From Glandiceps talaboti (lineage: Eukaryota > Hemichordata > Enteropneusta > Spengelidae): a stretch of DNA of 64,000 bases. Made by a program: the position numbers and the translations under genes. This document shows positions 38,712 to 52,480 of this stretch, piece by piece; positions within the stretch are counted from its first letter, which is position 1; each line of letters starts with the position of its first letter. The notes under the pieces were generated by a model. It had not been told where the DNA came from and made no database searches. It saw nothing but the letters and a program-made list of their open reading frames with translations. Where the stretch lies: the NCBI RefSeq assembly GCF_964340395.1, contig NC_135556.1:5759501-5823500 (forward strand), given 5' to 3'.

Positions 38712-38865
38712 ATTTGCATACTCATGCAAATTTCATATCAAAGAAATAAACAAATTCATACATGTATGTATATTTCAAAAACAAGTCTTATTTTGGTAAC
38801 CTGAACATATCATTGCATAGTATAACAGGATCATGTCATAGCTTCATTTGCATACTCATGCAAAT
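38712..38865. repeat. Two copies of an inverted octamer pair
   Basis: ATTTGCAT-N4-ATGCAAAT occurs at 38712-38731 and again at 38846-38865 with the same spacer ACTC. Each is followed by TTCA and a CAAAGAAAT word, so the two lie in a local duplication with a 134-bp offset. Confidence 0.75.
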
Positions 38866-39650
38866 TTCAAAGAAATGAAATAAATTATATTTGACATATT
38901 TTAAAGACATGACTGTCTACCTGACAATAACATTTGGCAATGTAACATAAACAAGTCCATTAAAGGGCAGTTATTTGGGTCATTTATAGTTGTCTAGAAC
39001 ACGGTATGAAAAAAAAATGCTGCCTTTCTGAAATTTTCTATTTCCTTCTTTGTTCAACAATATAATATTGTTGAACATATTGACATAGTGTGCGTTTACC
39101 ATGTGATCAATTTTGTATTTGTATTCATGATACAAAGTGTAGTCATAAATGCAAGTAATTGAAAAATGATTGGTTTTGCCAGCTACCTTTGTGTTACATT
39201 TTATCAATTCCCCATGCTAAAAATTGATTTTTATATAGAAATATACATACATGACAGCTGTCTGAATAAAGGTGACATGAGGTCACGAAAGGGAGATACA
39301 TAATTCAGTTTCAGGGGCCTGGTCTCTCTACAGCACATAGGAAGTTTATTATTTGAATTGATATTTATAAATGTGCTTATATATGTATAGACAAAACCAT
39401 ATTACAATTGTAATAATATGAACTGTAAAATTTATCGAAATTACTTTGAATACATTAAATGTTGTCAAATGATTGAAGCCATACATCAAATGGTACGTCG
39501 CTCGCATCTCGTTAAAAGCATTGGACTGGCGAACCTGTCAAAATGGTGGTGATTGTATTGTTTCCACTTTCAATGAGTGTACAGATTCTTGTAACAGTGA
39601 AGGCCAGATTAGCTTATCTTTCCTGAACCATGTTTACTATCTGTAGCCCA

Positions 39651-39727
39651 GAGACTGTAGGCTATCTGACTGGATATACTGGTTCAACAGGGAATGACAT
39701 TATTAAGTCAGATAGCCAAAGTCTCTT
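39651..39727. mobile_element. 77-bp hairpin element
   Basis: AGAGACTGTAGGCTATCTGACT (39651-39672) pairs with the sequence ending GATAGCCAAAGTCTCT (39707-39727). The stem is about 21 bp with one or two mismatches and the loop is 34 bp. Confidence 0.6.
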
Positions 39728-39788
39728 CGCGCACTATCTGTTAAAATGATAGAATGAGTGTTAGAAACTGCATTCTTTATAGAGGTAT

Positions 39789-39802
39789 GGGGGGGGGGGG
39801 GG
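39789..39802. repeat. Poly(G) run
   Basis: Uninterrupted run of 14 guanines. Confidence 0.9.
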
Positions 39803-39908
39803 ATGAGTACATTATAATATTAATAACATAATTACAGTGGCTACTGATGCCTGTTGAAAGCATACCTCAGAAATGAAATAATAAAACTACACACACTATG
39901 TCACTATC

Positions 39909-40006
39909 CATACACAAGTTCTCTTCCACATTTGATGGAGAAACATACATGTTTCGAACAAATCACTTGTCCTTCAATCAAAGTGGAAGAAGAGAACTTG
40001 TGTATG
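39909..40006. mobile_element. 98-bp hairpin element
   Basis: CATACACAAGTTCTCTTCCAC (39909-39929) pairs with 39983-40006, whose reverse complement differs only by a three-base insertion. Confidence 0.65.
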
Positions 40007-41137
40007 AATCTCCATGATTAATATACATACACGTAGTATTACATGTAGTATTACATACACTATTAACTTAATTTCTTAGAATGAAGCCAAACTTTGCATG
40101 GATCATGAATGGTTTTCAGTATCATCATCTTGTCTATATTGCACATGTATGTTCTCCTTGTTGTCTTGATTTCGGTGTATGGAACTTAAAATGATTGTTT
40201 TGTGCATATGACTTCACCTAACATTAAGATCATACATCTGTATCACTGGCTGTCACCTGGCCATTCTCTATGTTTGAATGGAGATTTCAGGGTATTAGCT
40301 ATTGAAAACATTGAGAGCAAGAGTTGTACATCAATCAAACATTACATTCTAAACTAAATAGCAGCAGAAATATTTCAAGATGTCTACCCCTGCAGATGTT
40401 ACTAACTCAGTTGGCTATTTATAATCTAGAAAACTAGATACTAACAGAAACATAAACTCTGTGTTATACTGTCTAATTTTGAATGTTTGGAAACCCTGGA
40501 AATGAAGGAGAAACTTGGTAAAAGTGGCCTACATTTCCCAACCTTCTATGAAGTACATGTACATTTGTACTGCAGTTTTGAACATTAGGTAGATTTTACC
40601 TACTTACTGGCCATTTCAGAACGACTACTTTTATACACTTTCTCAGACTTCTACTGCTGCAAACATCAACTCAGTTGGCTTCAAAACTTTGAATGATGTG
40701 TGTAGTATCCGCCAGTGTCCATGGTAACATTAGCTCAGCATTAACACCAAGTTACTCCTGTGATAATACTGGTTTTAATTAGCATTTTGGAAATCAATTC
40801 GTGAGCTGTACTTGTAATGTAGCTTGTTGCTTTAATAATGAGTGTGTGTGGAGGCATTGAATTGAACAGCAAGAACAGCTGGTGATGTTCATGATGTATG
40901 TAAAGAGAGTGAAAGTAAAATGACGTGGTTAGTAATAGTACATTCAGTATGCAACTGATATCTACTGTCAAAAGCAGAAGTGAAAAGGAAAAAAAAAAAC
41001 GTCAGTCCTTCCTGACGTCTAAGGAGTAATCAATGTGAACATGTTTAGTGTTTAGTAGTTTTGATACTAATGAAGGAAGTCAAATGTATTCACACCCAAT
41101 AGTTTAGTTTCTCTTGATTCAGTCTCACTCAACAATG

Positions 41138-41465
41138 TATGGAGAAGGTGATTTCCACCAGTCACTGTAAAAAGAGGAAGGTTCATTTACAGCTTTTCCT
41201 TTGGGCTACATGTCAAAAAGGTATTGAAAAAATGTCTAGAAAGTAGAAGTATTTCTAATATTTTTGAGTGGTAGGATCTTTATTAAACTAAGGTGTGGTA
41301 GGCTATAGTATAAAAAGCAATTCTTGATGGTATATACAGAGAGAAGTAGATTTCGACCAGTCACTTTAAAAAGAGGAAGGTTCATCTACAACTTTTCCTT
41401 AGGGCTAAAAGTCAAAAAGGTATTGAAAAAATGTCCAGAATGTAGAAGTGTTTCTAATATTTTGC
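41138..41465. repeat. Direct duplication, about 130-bp segment
   Basis: 41138-41268 and about 41332-41465 align well through CCAGTCACT-TAAAAAGAGGAAGG, CTTTTCCTT-GGGCTA and GTATTGAAAAAATGTC-AGAA. The copies lie about 195 bases apart. Confidence 0.8.
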
Positions 41466-44400
41466 AGTCTTGGAACTTGTAAGGTTATAATAATCTAAAA
41501 GCAATTCATATCCTTTACTTTTAAGTCCTGCAAAGTATACGTTGCCAGTGGAGTAGAAAGGGATACTCCTTTAGTGTGTTTATCCAACAGGTGGTGATGT
41601 TGACTTATAGTGGTAATGTTGCTCTTACAGATTGGTAGAATACCAGTGTCAGAGTACCTAGTGGTTTCTCTTTCAGTCAGTGTGCAGTTAGTGATATACC
41701 TGTATAAACCACTCTTATTGTTTGCTTAGAGTGTGTGGTTACTGCTTTTGCACCACTATTGTCTAACTTCAGGTTTTGGGTTGGTTACCCAGACCTGTGT
41801 TGCTCGATTTCCAAGGCACAATACATGCCTTTGTTTAATAGTTAAGGTTACTGCTAGGCTAACTCAAGCACTGCTTTGTGCAGTTGAAACGTGTTCCGTC
41901 TTTTTTTTAAAGTAGCATGATCACACCAAGAGGCTTTAACAGAGTGAAAGGTTGTTTTGATTTTTTCAAAACAAGACAATCTCCTGCAGTTATAGGTTTA
42001 TCGTCACAGGAGTTGTACTTTTTCATGTCAAGAATTCTTCGGTGGATGGTATGAAAGTGGCTCCGACACTTCCCTCAAGCCTGAAGGACTTTTGTGACGC
42101 ATTGGTGGAATTATACAACTTGGAGATCTGCCGAGTCTCTTCAAGTGGTTGACTGTTTTGTGTACAGAAAGATTGGATAATTCAGTGAAGTGATTTATTT
42201 TTTGGGGGGAATCTACTTGATAATGATATTGCCGGGTGAGAGTTGATGGACTTGATAATATTGTTGTGTATAGTAACACTAAGTCCACCTCCAGGAGAAT
42301 ACCTAACATAGCTGTATCACCAGCCTTTCCCTCACATATGAAGTGTTGATAGGAGCAGTGCACCATATGGATCATATCAACTAGTGCTACAAACCAGTAC
42401 AATCTTGTTAATTATGCCTGTCATGTATTTCCAGGAACACCAAATTATTAATTGACCAGTCAGGACTAAAGCTACAAAAATGTATTTATGTAATAACCCA
42501 AGCTCTACTACATGTATGTAGTCCAAGGTCACTTCTAAGTTCAAGTAGGAAACCTTTCTCAAAGTGTAAGGTTACCAATCTACAATTAGTGATCCATATA
42601 ATATTGACAGTTATATTGTGGGACAGTAAACAAAACTTGTTTCTATGCTTCAGATACACAAAGAAAGGAAAATGACACATTCAGTTTTACCAGTGGTGTA
42701 TGCAATTATACCTTTCTGAGAAATCTGGAGGAGTATGTGTTTGTCAGAAATCTGATTTTAATGATATATTTTGTCACCTTGCTATTTCCTTGAGGAGTTT
42801 GAACTGTTTGAACATAGTATTTGAATACACCAGTTGAAAAGTAGCATAGTCCTTTGCAGCTAGGACAGACGTCTGCAGGCATGTATCAATACTCATAGGT
42901 ACATATTAACTGCTCCCATCTCTTTGACGGCAGTCAAGTAGATAGAGGGACTGGACTGAGCAGTTAAAGTTAAAAAAAGCAGTTGCACTTTGTACATGAT
43001 ATACAGTTCTCTTGATATGTTTACACTGTGTTGTGAGATGAAGAACTGTCCTATGGTGAACTAGTGAAGTGGAGCTGCCAACGTTATTGTATGTGGAGTA
43101 CTGGCTTACAATTGAATACAAGGAACTTCTGTTGGGAACTTGAAATCTGAAAATCCAACTGGTTGTTAAGTGTTACCGGCGAAGATTGCTGAGTACAATC
43201 AGCTTTGATACCCCTTAGCAAGAATTACTGTTGTTGCAACAAGTAGCAGTTGTCACTTGCAGCACGGCGTGAAACTTTTTCCCGACATTACTCCACTGTA
43301 TAGTTTTATACTGGTTGAATGTACATGTGACTATCGACTTCCATCTGAAGCTGATATTGTAAGACTCTATTTTGTAATAGTAGCCACACTTTAGCTGGTG
43401 TGAGTGTGATCTCGGTATACAGATTACAAAATAACAGATTAGACATTCTCAATGCTGGGACATTTGCTTTAATACTTAGCAACCAGGCAAACAAGTACTT
43501 ATAGCAGTGAGTTTTCCTGGGCTGTTTTGTGATGGTGTTTTGAGGCTTTGGGAATCTTCCAGGTGTGAGAAATTCATGTCCGCATTGGAAATATAACTTT
43601 AACATGCGTCATACGGAATCATATCTGTCAGGTGTACCTACATACATGGTGACCACACCCTGGGTGTAGAACTGAAAACAACATTGAAAGGTTGATGTAG
43701 TCTAGTTGTTGAGTAGAACAAACTGACACGGAGGCAAGCACTACCTATAGCGGTAATTATTTGATGGCTAACAGGTTACCTGTCATTACGCTTGGAATAT
43801 CACTGACTGGATCAGAGGTCGGAGGTCAACGTGTCAAGTAACTAGGTCAGAGATAGGAGATTTGAGGTGACATCTGATATGACCCATACTGTTGATTTGA
43901 TGCCATCTCAGTTATGCAAATTAGTTTCCTGGAATACATCAAATGTGTACTGAAGCCACAGCACGTGTAATTTTCTCTTGAGTTGGTCTCCTTATTGCGG
44001 TAGCAGTGCTAATAGCAGATCTCGACAATATTGGGGACATTGATGTAATAGCGACAGATTCATCACGTCTTAAAAGTATCCTTGACTGGTCTCGGGGTTT
44101 CTCAATCAATTCTTTCTATGCATTTTAAACAGATATTTCAAACATCTGTGTTTACATATTGGGGTGAAACCTTAGCTGTATGTTCTTGTGCCTGATTTAC
44201 ATGCATCACTTCCAATTGATGAGGAGTCCTACGAGTTGGAAAAGTTCATGAAGTCATTTGGACAGTGTGATCAGTAACCTGGAAGCCAAAAAGGGGTGAT
44301 ACTACCCAGTCATAAATCAAATATTGTGTTTGACATTGACATATAAATCAGTTTAAAGAAAATATTCAACTTCAGATTATCACCTGATCTTTAAGAGGAC

Positions 44401-45006
44401 AGTTGGTCAAACAAACTGGATTTTTATAGCCTTGCTGTATTGCTCCCATTTCCACTTGGTACTCAACATCATGTCACTTGAAGCATCGCGAACTGACAAC
44501 CAGCGATAACGTATTTCGACATCATATTCAATTCGATTCCATATAAACCGGCACTGTGAAAGCTGGCTTTAAAACATGGGATGGCACTTTATGTGTGTCA
44601 CCAGCTGATTGCTAAGTTACATCTATGTTATAGAGAAATCTGGAGGAAGGTCAGTATTTTGTGAAGCTTTACGTTAAGCTGATATTTATTAGTTATTTGT
44701 TAAAATATGTGATATTCCATTCTTTGGCAGTAACAACCCATAGCTGCATTCTAGACAACACGTCATATCAAATATTTAATTGTCTTCATTTACCTTGTAT
44801 CCTGGAATGCCGTAGACGTGTGGGTGTTTGTTGTATAAAGTGCTAAAGTTGAGGATTAAAATTTGTGGGGGTTTTACTAGTAACAGATGAAAGAGAGATG
44901 AGAATCAGAATTTCTGTGATACAACGCATGTTACAGATAGTTGTTGAGTTCTTTAAAAAGGAGTGATATGTAGCTAGCAAGCTGCAAAGTTGTAAATTTT
45001 GACTGA

Positions 45007-45036
45007 AAAATTAATTGATAATTTATCAATTAATTT
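45007..45036. repeat. Perfect AT palindrome
   Basis: AAATTAATTGATAA, one spacer T and its reverse complement: a 14-bp perfect stem that could extrude as a cruciform. Confidence 0.8.
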
Positions 45037-45254
45037 AAAAACTATTAATTATGTAACTATGCAGTGAATTGTCATCTTATTAAACTTCTGTTTATGTGTA
45101 ATCGCTCTGCTTTGTAGCTAGTGCTGTATAGCACATAAACGTGGCTGTCTGGCTCAATATACTAGTTTGATGAATGATATTGTCAAGTCAGATACATGTA
45201 CATGTAGCTATGTGGAAGTCTTTGAACTACTTGTACATAAATGTGAAATAACCT

Positions 45255-45525
45255 CCAAACACACACACACACACACATATACATGTACCTCCAAACACAT
45301 GTACCTCCAAAACACATACATGTACCTCCAAACACATGTACCTCCAAACACCTGTACCTCCAAACACATACATATACCTCCAAACACATGTACTTCCAAA
45401 CACATACATGTACCTCCAAAAACATGTACATTTGTACCTCCAAAACACATCCATGTACCTCCAAACACATACATGTACCTCCTCCAAACACATGTACCTC
45501 CAAAAGACATACATGTACCTCTGAG
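45255..45525. repeat. Degenerate minisatellite ACATGTACCTCCAAAC
   Basis: About a dozen copies of an 18-26-bp unit. Several overlapping ORFs (LQTHVPPNT on plus, VFGGTC on minus) are repeat translations, not proteins. Confidence 0.93.
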
Positions 45526-45675
45526 AAAGGATGCCACAGTTCATGTCATGAGTATAAAATGCAAACTTAATATGTTTTGAAATATATACGTACACTGTAC
45601 CTGATATTTTCCTGACTTAATATAGCACCTTCTAGCATTCTCCTGAAACTGTCTTGAGTTCATTCTGTATTTGTC

Positions 45676-45729
45676 TGGATTCCAACTGTGATCTACTATA
45701 ACCACAGTGGTTACCACAGTTGGAATCCA
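45676..45729. mobile_element. 54-bp hairpin with nested palindrome
   Basis: TGGATTCCAACTGTG and CACAGTTGGAATCCA are perfect inverted arms, and the loop contains a second palindrome AACCACAGTGGTT. Probably a foldback MITE fragment. Confidence 0.65.
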
Positions 45730-47887
45730 TACTTATTCTGTATCAAGTGAATACAGTAAATGTAGCATTTAATAATCCTGTATTTTTTAAATGCAAGACC
45801 ATTGTTCCTGATGTACTTATATGAACAGATAACTCCTAAGTTAGGATGTCTATAGCTATCTATAGTCCAGGCGAATGATATTTGAAATACACATGATTGT
45901 AAGTTTTATGTAATGTCGTAAAATCAGGGCAGCTTTTCAGTTATACGTTTCTTTTCCAAATTCACATGAAATCTCTAGAAGTGATTCGGATATCTTGTAA
46001 TAAAAGTTCATACATGTATGATGTAGGTCAAACAAACCAATGAATTGCTAATTATTTAAGTTATGCAGGTTTGCAATGATCAAGTAACATTTTGTATCAT
46101 ATTCAGTGCCAAAGCTAAATGTCACGCCATTTCCTACACTTTGTTTGTTCATACTACACATGTTGATGATGATGTATGTGTCTTGTACAAAATTTATACT
46201 TTGGGAAATGCTTGCTATATCAACTCAAATTTAGCATCATTGTGAATTCACCTGATGTAGTGATTTTCATATATCTGTAGAAATGGAAATTTCCGCTTAT
46301 TAGGGATTGAAATTAGAGATCCCTGGAACTTGTATGATAACTATTAATTATTAAGAATGTCATTTAAATGTTACATTTGAATAGTGTGAGTTATCATTAT
46401 AATTTGATTTTGAAGAGAAAATATTTGTATTTAGCTAGATAAGATTGAGAATACACATGTATCTCATGTGGAAAAAAAAGTATATATTGTGTAGAATGAA
46501 TCTGCATGTGTATTTGAAGATTCAGCCTTTTTTAGCACACGTGTCTTTCAGCAGATTTATGTCACTCTCTTTGATAATCTAGTTAAATATTTCCCATTCC
46601 ACAAATATTTGATCAAACACTTGAATTCTTCCTAATTATTAACCACAGTCATTTTGCTGACACTATTGATGTGGGGGCATTACTAGTCACCCCCATCATT
46701 TAGATCCATCCATGGTTCACTGATTTCTATCTGATTTCTATTTCTAATTGTATATTATACCATTGAGTCAGAGTATAGATATATGATTACAATTGACTAG
46801 AGTAAATCTGTTACCCCCTACATTTTAGAGAATTTTGGTACAGTCGTTTGATTTGTATAAGCTATGGAGTAGTCCATGTCATTGTGGAGGTAAGGAAATA
46901 GAGGTGATTATGTGAGGTTTATAGCTGATAAACATGTATTTGATTCAACTTCAACAAAATGTTTGAGTTTAGTATAGGCCCGAGTTTTATCATTTTGAGC
47001 TCAAAATATCTGTCAATACTTTAGTTAACTTAGAGCTATACAAATTGTATTTGCAGTGTCTCTTCCTTTCAATTTGAGTAGAGCAAAGCAGTATCCTGTA
47101 TAAGGTCATCAAGTTGGCAAATATCTCACTGAACCCCCACCCCTCCACACACACACACACACATATGGCAGACTTGTGGTACATTGTATTTGACATATCT
47201 CAGTTGTCAAGATTCTCAAACCAAAGCAAACAATTAAACCAAGTGCAGTTTCTTATACACTTTTAGTAGTATCTATGACAAAAGGTTGTAAAATCAAACT
47301 ATATTATAGTATATGTGTACATAGTCATTTGAATTTATTGTATTTTGCCAAAATTCTTTACTATTCACACTGTACACACAAGCTGAGTCATGTGTTTGCA
47401 TTCCAGTGTGTGATTGAAAATAACCCACTTAATTTTCAATATTTGAATGATTTCATGATAATATTTTATTTCAGTGATTACCAGTATTTACATTCCATTA
47501 CTAGTAGTAAGGACATTGTATGTAAACTTTACAATGTGTATAAATACCACTGATCACTATATTTTGTATTTGTGTAGGTGCATGCAAATACTACAATTGC
47601 CCCCAAATGTTGCAATGTAGTGCATGTCTGTATGCAAATGAACACACAAATGTTCAGTGTACACAAAATTAAATGCCCAGGTTATAATATTTGTTCAAAC
47701 ATATGGGATTGATGACAGAGTCCCATGGTGTATTATTGCCAGTATGGTTTACTTGGCATATTTGCATATGTGTGCTTGCAGTGTTTTCTGCTGCCCTGCA
47801 TTCTACACTGGTGAAAATACAGCTGTAGAGAACATTGCATGTATGAATATGGTGTATTCTTATAAAATACCCTGATTATGCCATTCT

Positions 47888-47998
47888 GCCACTCACATGT
47901 GGTCTAGTGCTAGTATTGATCTGTGGCATCGAATCTCTAGATCTCTGGTGGTAGAGAGATGATTCGATACCATGGGTAGCATCTCATGTGTGATGGGG
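47888..47998. mobile_element. Foldback element, about 110 bp
   Basis: The inner stem ATCGAATCTCT/AGAGAGATGATTCGAT is near perfect. Outer arms (CACATGTG and CATGTGTGATGG regions) pair with more mismatches, giving an extended imperfect hairpin centred near 47945. Confidence 0.55.
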
Positions 47999-48191
47999 TT
48001 CTTGTTACAATATGGCACACAAGATACTAAGCAGTACAGGCTAGCTAGTAAGTTATTTTCTGAAGATAAAATTGTTTAAATTTGAATTAAAACAGCGATA
48101 TTTTTTAAATTTCATGTATACCTTTATTGTATAAAACAAGTTAGTTTATTATTTGCAGTGACTTATATTTCAAAATTTTTGTTTTCTCTAG

Positions 48192-48245
48192 GAATCTCCA
48201 TTGCAAAGATCTCTGCAGAGGGGCGAAGACCCCCAGTTTGATCAG
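48192..48245 (+). CDS. FRY: Furry (FRY) exon 3
   Basis: A 54-base exon of 18 whole codons between TTTTCTCTAG (ending 48191) and GTGAGT (from 48246). It encodes ESPLQRSLQRGEDPQFDQ. The SLQRGED-QFDQ core is nearly identical to vertebrate FRY and FRYL and follows directly on the MAEPL of exon 2, with the same exon junction as in the vertebrate protein. Because the exon is symmetric (phase 0-0), skipping it would keep the frame. Confidence 0.96.
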
Positions 48246-48704
48246 GTGAGTAGATTACATGTACCAATAAAACAAAGTAATGATCATCTTTCAAATTCTC
48301 ACCAGACAGAAAAAGGACTGATATTTTCAAGAATACATACACCAAAACGGGTGTGTCTGTTGAGATTAAACCCTCCCTTCCCCCTCCCATCCCCACCCTT
48401 CTCAGTTAACAATCAAACAAACAAAATAACACTTCAAACATTAACACAATAGGTTATCAGAATGTGAACTACATTGTACCATGGAGACACAGACTTAGAT
48501 ATCATTATCAATTGGGTCACCATGAATTACTTATAAAAAGTAAAGACTTTTGTAACTTTGATGTAAAATCGAATGTTTTTTTGTAAAGAAAAATCTTAGA
48601 GAAAACAATGAACACAAATATGTATATATGTGGTGGTGTAGAATTAGTAGAAATTATTAGCATTCCAAAAATCAAGAAAATTTGATATTTTTGTGGAATT
48701 GAGT

Positions 48705-49085
48705 TACGTGGCGTCATGGAGTTACGTGGCGTCATGGTGGATGAATGGTTAATGTGGCTGGCTTGGAATATCGCAAGTTGCAGGTTCAAGGCTTATTGTG
48801 TCAAGGCTTATTGTGTCAATTCTTGGGCAAGATTAGAACTATGCTTGTGTCCCTGTTAACCCAGCTGTATAATTTTGGACCTGGTAGGATTATAAATGGT
48901 GTAATGTGAATGATTTAACCTTATGTACTTGTAGAGGTTGGATTGGCCTGTGTGCTTCTTGGGGAGTTGAAGTATAATATAGGGACAACAGCCACTCTAA
49001 AAGTTCTTGTCAGGGGTAATAATTGTAAAGCACTTAAAAGCACAGAGTGGGAAAACGCTATATAAAACCAAACATTTATTTTTAT
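48705..49085 (+). mobile_element. tRNA-headed SINE, copy 1
   Basis: The 5' part has GATGGATGAATGG-like A-box and GGTTCAAGGC-like B-box words. The body shares GCTGTATAATTTGGACCTGG and CAGGGGTAATAATTGTAAAG with the copies at 52481 and 55170, and the tail ends in ACGCTATATAAAACC. The 18-bp word AGTTACGTGGCGTCATGG is duplicated at the 5' end. Confidence 0.8.
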
Positions 49086-50814
49086 TAAGTCACATTAATG
49101 ATAATACTGATAACCTGAAGACAGTGTTAAGAAATATTCCAACATGTCTCCACTAAATGTCCATTATAACATAAACGGTGATTATATCCCACATAGCAAC
49201 AGGTTGCAGACACTTTGCCTTCATTTATTTGTCCACACGATAAAAGTCTGTGTAATTTATACTTCATGAATTTATTTTCAAAAGATAGAAAAATATTTAG
49301 ATTCAGATAATAGCTTCAGTTGAGGCCTGTATATTGTCTTATTAAATTTTTGAAAGCTTGCATAATGATATGATTGATTACAATTATATTTCATTGTATT
49401 ATGTACTTAAGGCAAATATGCTGATTTTATTATCGAATATGTAAATAACGAAAAAAGATAGATAGATGTTTTGTAGCTATCAGTGTGAGAACATAGTCTG
49501 CTGTTAATTGCCAGCTGCATTCTGTCTGACATTACACGATGCCAAGTACACTGTTACGATTAAATTCAGAAATGAAAAACAGTTGGCTGGCAGAATTATA
49601 GGAAAAGTTGACCCAGAACAACAGATTAATCCTATGTAATCTCCATGGCTCCATTGGTAAGATAACACTAAATTGAGAACATGGGATTGAAACCCTAGCC
49701 TTTTAAATATCATGCTAAAATACCCCATGCTCAAAGAGTGATGTAAATATCAGATTTGTTTATGCGTTTGATTGACATGAGAAGTGAAAGTCATTGTTCA
49801 GAGATATTAAAAGGACATGGGCCAAGTTGAGAAAGTGCCATGTATTTGTGTAAATTTGAAATATTTTCTATAAAATTCATCTTGTGTCTATTCTTGTTGA
49901 TTTGTATCCTGAGATGAATATTACTATTAGTAAAGTACCCATAACATCGACATTCTTATACCTGGGCAGTTTGTCTAAGATCAGTGACATCATTACCAGT
50001 AGCAAGATTTGGGTACACCTAAAAATTACTCATCAAACCATTTCAATATTTATTCAGGTTGTGTAAATGCCATGCTACAGATCCGGGATCTCACCATTTG
50101 TGACTCAGATCAGTCAACACAGTACATGTAGCATGTGTACAAACTGTAATTCTACTAACACATGAAATTGAATTTGAAATAACACAGGAAAATATTCAGA
50201 TCTTGTCCATGTCCCTCAATGAATGTATTGTCATGTTCACTGCATCTTACATGTAGTCATCATACACATATATACATATATATTAGTCAGTGCTTTGATA
50301 ATTATGAATGATAGGTTTAGTGTAGACTTTGATATTTTATACAAAATTGAAATTGATAATGCTGGTCCAGTGAAACTTACATTTTTTGTATATTGCAACC
50401 CTTGGGCATGAATATAGACATTACCATGCACAGCACCTACATTGTACTGGCCATATGATTATTTCCTGGACAAGACAAACCCTCATAAAATCTGACAGTG
50501 TTTGAAAGACTAATTCTTTTGGCATTGTAATAGTTGCAGTAAAATGATCCTGATATAGTATCCATGGCATGGAAGTCGTAAAAATTATTCAGACTGAATG
50601 TTCAGTTTATTCTTGAATTAAAAAGTCATTTGTAGAGAGGTGAATGACCATCGTGATGGTTATAGACCTGTATCTTTGATATTTAGATGTTTTTCCACAA
50701 TATTTTTCTTCGTTTAGACAAGGAAAATATGAGTGACCTAAGGGGCCTTTGTCACAACTCGCCTAGTGACTTGTAGTGACAACCCTTAAGACACGAATAT
50801 TTTCCCGCTGAATG

Positions 50815-50920
50815 AAAAAAAATATTGGCGAATAACATAATTATACCAGTGCCAGTAATAGCAAAGAAAAATATTGGCAAATAACATAATTATATCAGTG
50901 CCAGTAATAGCAAAGAAAAT
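50815..50920. repeat. Tandem duplication, 52-bp unit
   Basis: Two near-identical copies containing ATATTGGC-AATAACATAATTATA and CAGTGCCAGTAATAGCAAAG. Confidence 0.9.
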
Positions 50921-51169
50921 TCAGGGAAAGTAAAGGCAATTTTGAAGAATTTGACTCATATTTTGAATACATCAAATCGTAGACACATGTTGTCATGACG
51001 TAGAACGAGCAGAGTATATATTCCATATATTTTTTGTTGAATCTGGCTTCTGCATGGTATAATATGCATTATTCATTCAGTATACCATATATGTATAATG
51101 ATATTTTTATCTGACATTTGAGAAAGATACTGTAGATGCAAGTTATCATTATCTATTGATATTGTATTT

Positions 51170-51450
51170 TGTTGTCTATTGGGTAGGCTAAAACTGCTGT
51201 ACTTTGACAAATGAATAGAGAAATGAATCAGAAAATGGAAGCCTGGCATTCACAATAGTGAAATGAGAATGTTAGTGTTGACATCAAGAAACTAAAAACA
51301 ATTTGACTAATTAACTGTGTATTGTTACCTACTGGGTATACTAAAATGTCTAGGCTTTGGCAACTGAATGCATTCACAGTAATGAAATGAGAATGTCGGT
51401 GTCTGCAGTGACTGTGAGGAATAAAAACAAATTGATTAGCTGAGAGGTAA
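51170..51450. repeat. Diverged tandem duplication, about 130-bp unit
   Basis: Both copies carry CTA(T/C)TGGGTA-(G/A)CTAAAA, GCATTCACA(G)TA(G)TGAAATGAGAATGT and AAAAACAA(A)TTGA. Confidence 0.65.
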
Positions 51451-51984
51451 TACATTATATTGGCGTCAGCTTATGTGACAGCTCAGACATTAAATCTATA
51501 TTCCAAAGGTACATCATGTCTCGTGTTTTAAAAAAAAACCTGCGATTTTGGTTGACAAAGATCGTATGTGATAATTCAAGTGTAAGTGTCATCTTGTTGT
51601 ATTAGTATCGTTTTGCGTTGTTTTACATTCAGTCTGGTAATGATTGATTGAATCAGACACAGTGTGTGACAGGCGCCACAAGGATGATGTCATCTGTACC
51701 GTGTGGTTTAATTGAATGAATTACATTATATATGCAGGAAGTTTCAACCATTGTGTTGCATGAATGTGTGTTCTTAGAAATGAAGCCCTGGCAAGCCATT
51801 GCATTATTAGCAAGACAGTGTTCCACAAAAATAGTCATTTGGTATATATGAAATTATGAAATTTTGTTTATAGTTGTGACTTTGTCATCAGTATTATGTA
51901 AGTCTTGTCAAATGACTAATTACATAATCCTTACGTTTTTGTATAAAATATAGTGCTGTAGCCAGAATAATTTTACCTATTCCT

Positions 51985-52350
51985 TTACAGAGAGTTGGGA
52001 TGGATAGGGTAAGATGGATAGGTACATGTAGGGATTTACATACATACATGTACATATGTACATTTGTACCTCTTCGTTCCAGATGGTCAGGATTGATAGG
52101 AGAGGGTGGATACATGTGGGTAGAGATTTACCTTATCAATAGTGGAGGAATAGGGTGGATGGGGGGGGGGGGGGGTAGATATGTCAGGATTTACCTTTCC
52201 TTAGATAGGGTTGGGATGAAAGATAGGGTTGGGATGAATAGGAGAGGGTAGATACTGTAGGTAGAGATTTACACCTTTTCCATCCAGAGGGTTGGGATGG
52301 ATAGGGGAAGGTGGATAGGTAGGGATGGGGATGGTGATGAGATGTTAGTA
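51985..52350. repeat. Degenerate GGTTGGGATGGATAGGG repeat with poly(G) run
   Basis: Four to five irregular copies of a unit with GGGATGGATAGG, GGTGGATA and GTAGAGATTTAC. A run of 15 guanines lies at about 52161-52175. Confidence 0.75.
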
Positions 52351-52480
52351 TTTCTGTCAATATGTGCCTGTATATACACATGGAGCATGTAGCATGGTTG
52401 TTTTATCATAGTGATTTTGTATTGCAATAAACAGTCATACTAAATAACTTCTACCTTTCCCTAGCTTAGCTGTACATAAT

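Noticed and set aside
42028-42402. Minus-strand ORF of 124 residues
   Set aside because: No motif, signal or splice context. Its length is within chance for 21 kb of intron.
45167-45595. Several overlapping ORFs on both strands
   Set aside because: Translations of the ACATGTACCTCCAAAC minisatellite.
49640-49700. tRNA-like A/B-box words (GGCTCCATTGGTAAGA, GGGATTGAAACCC)
   Set aside because: Too degenerate and no second copy seen. Could be an old SINE head, but not supportable.
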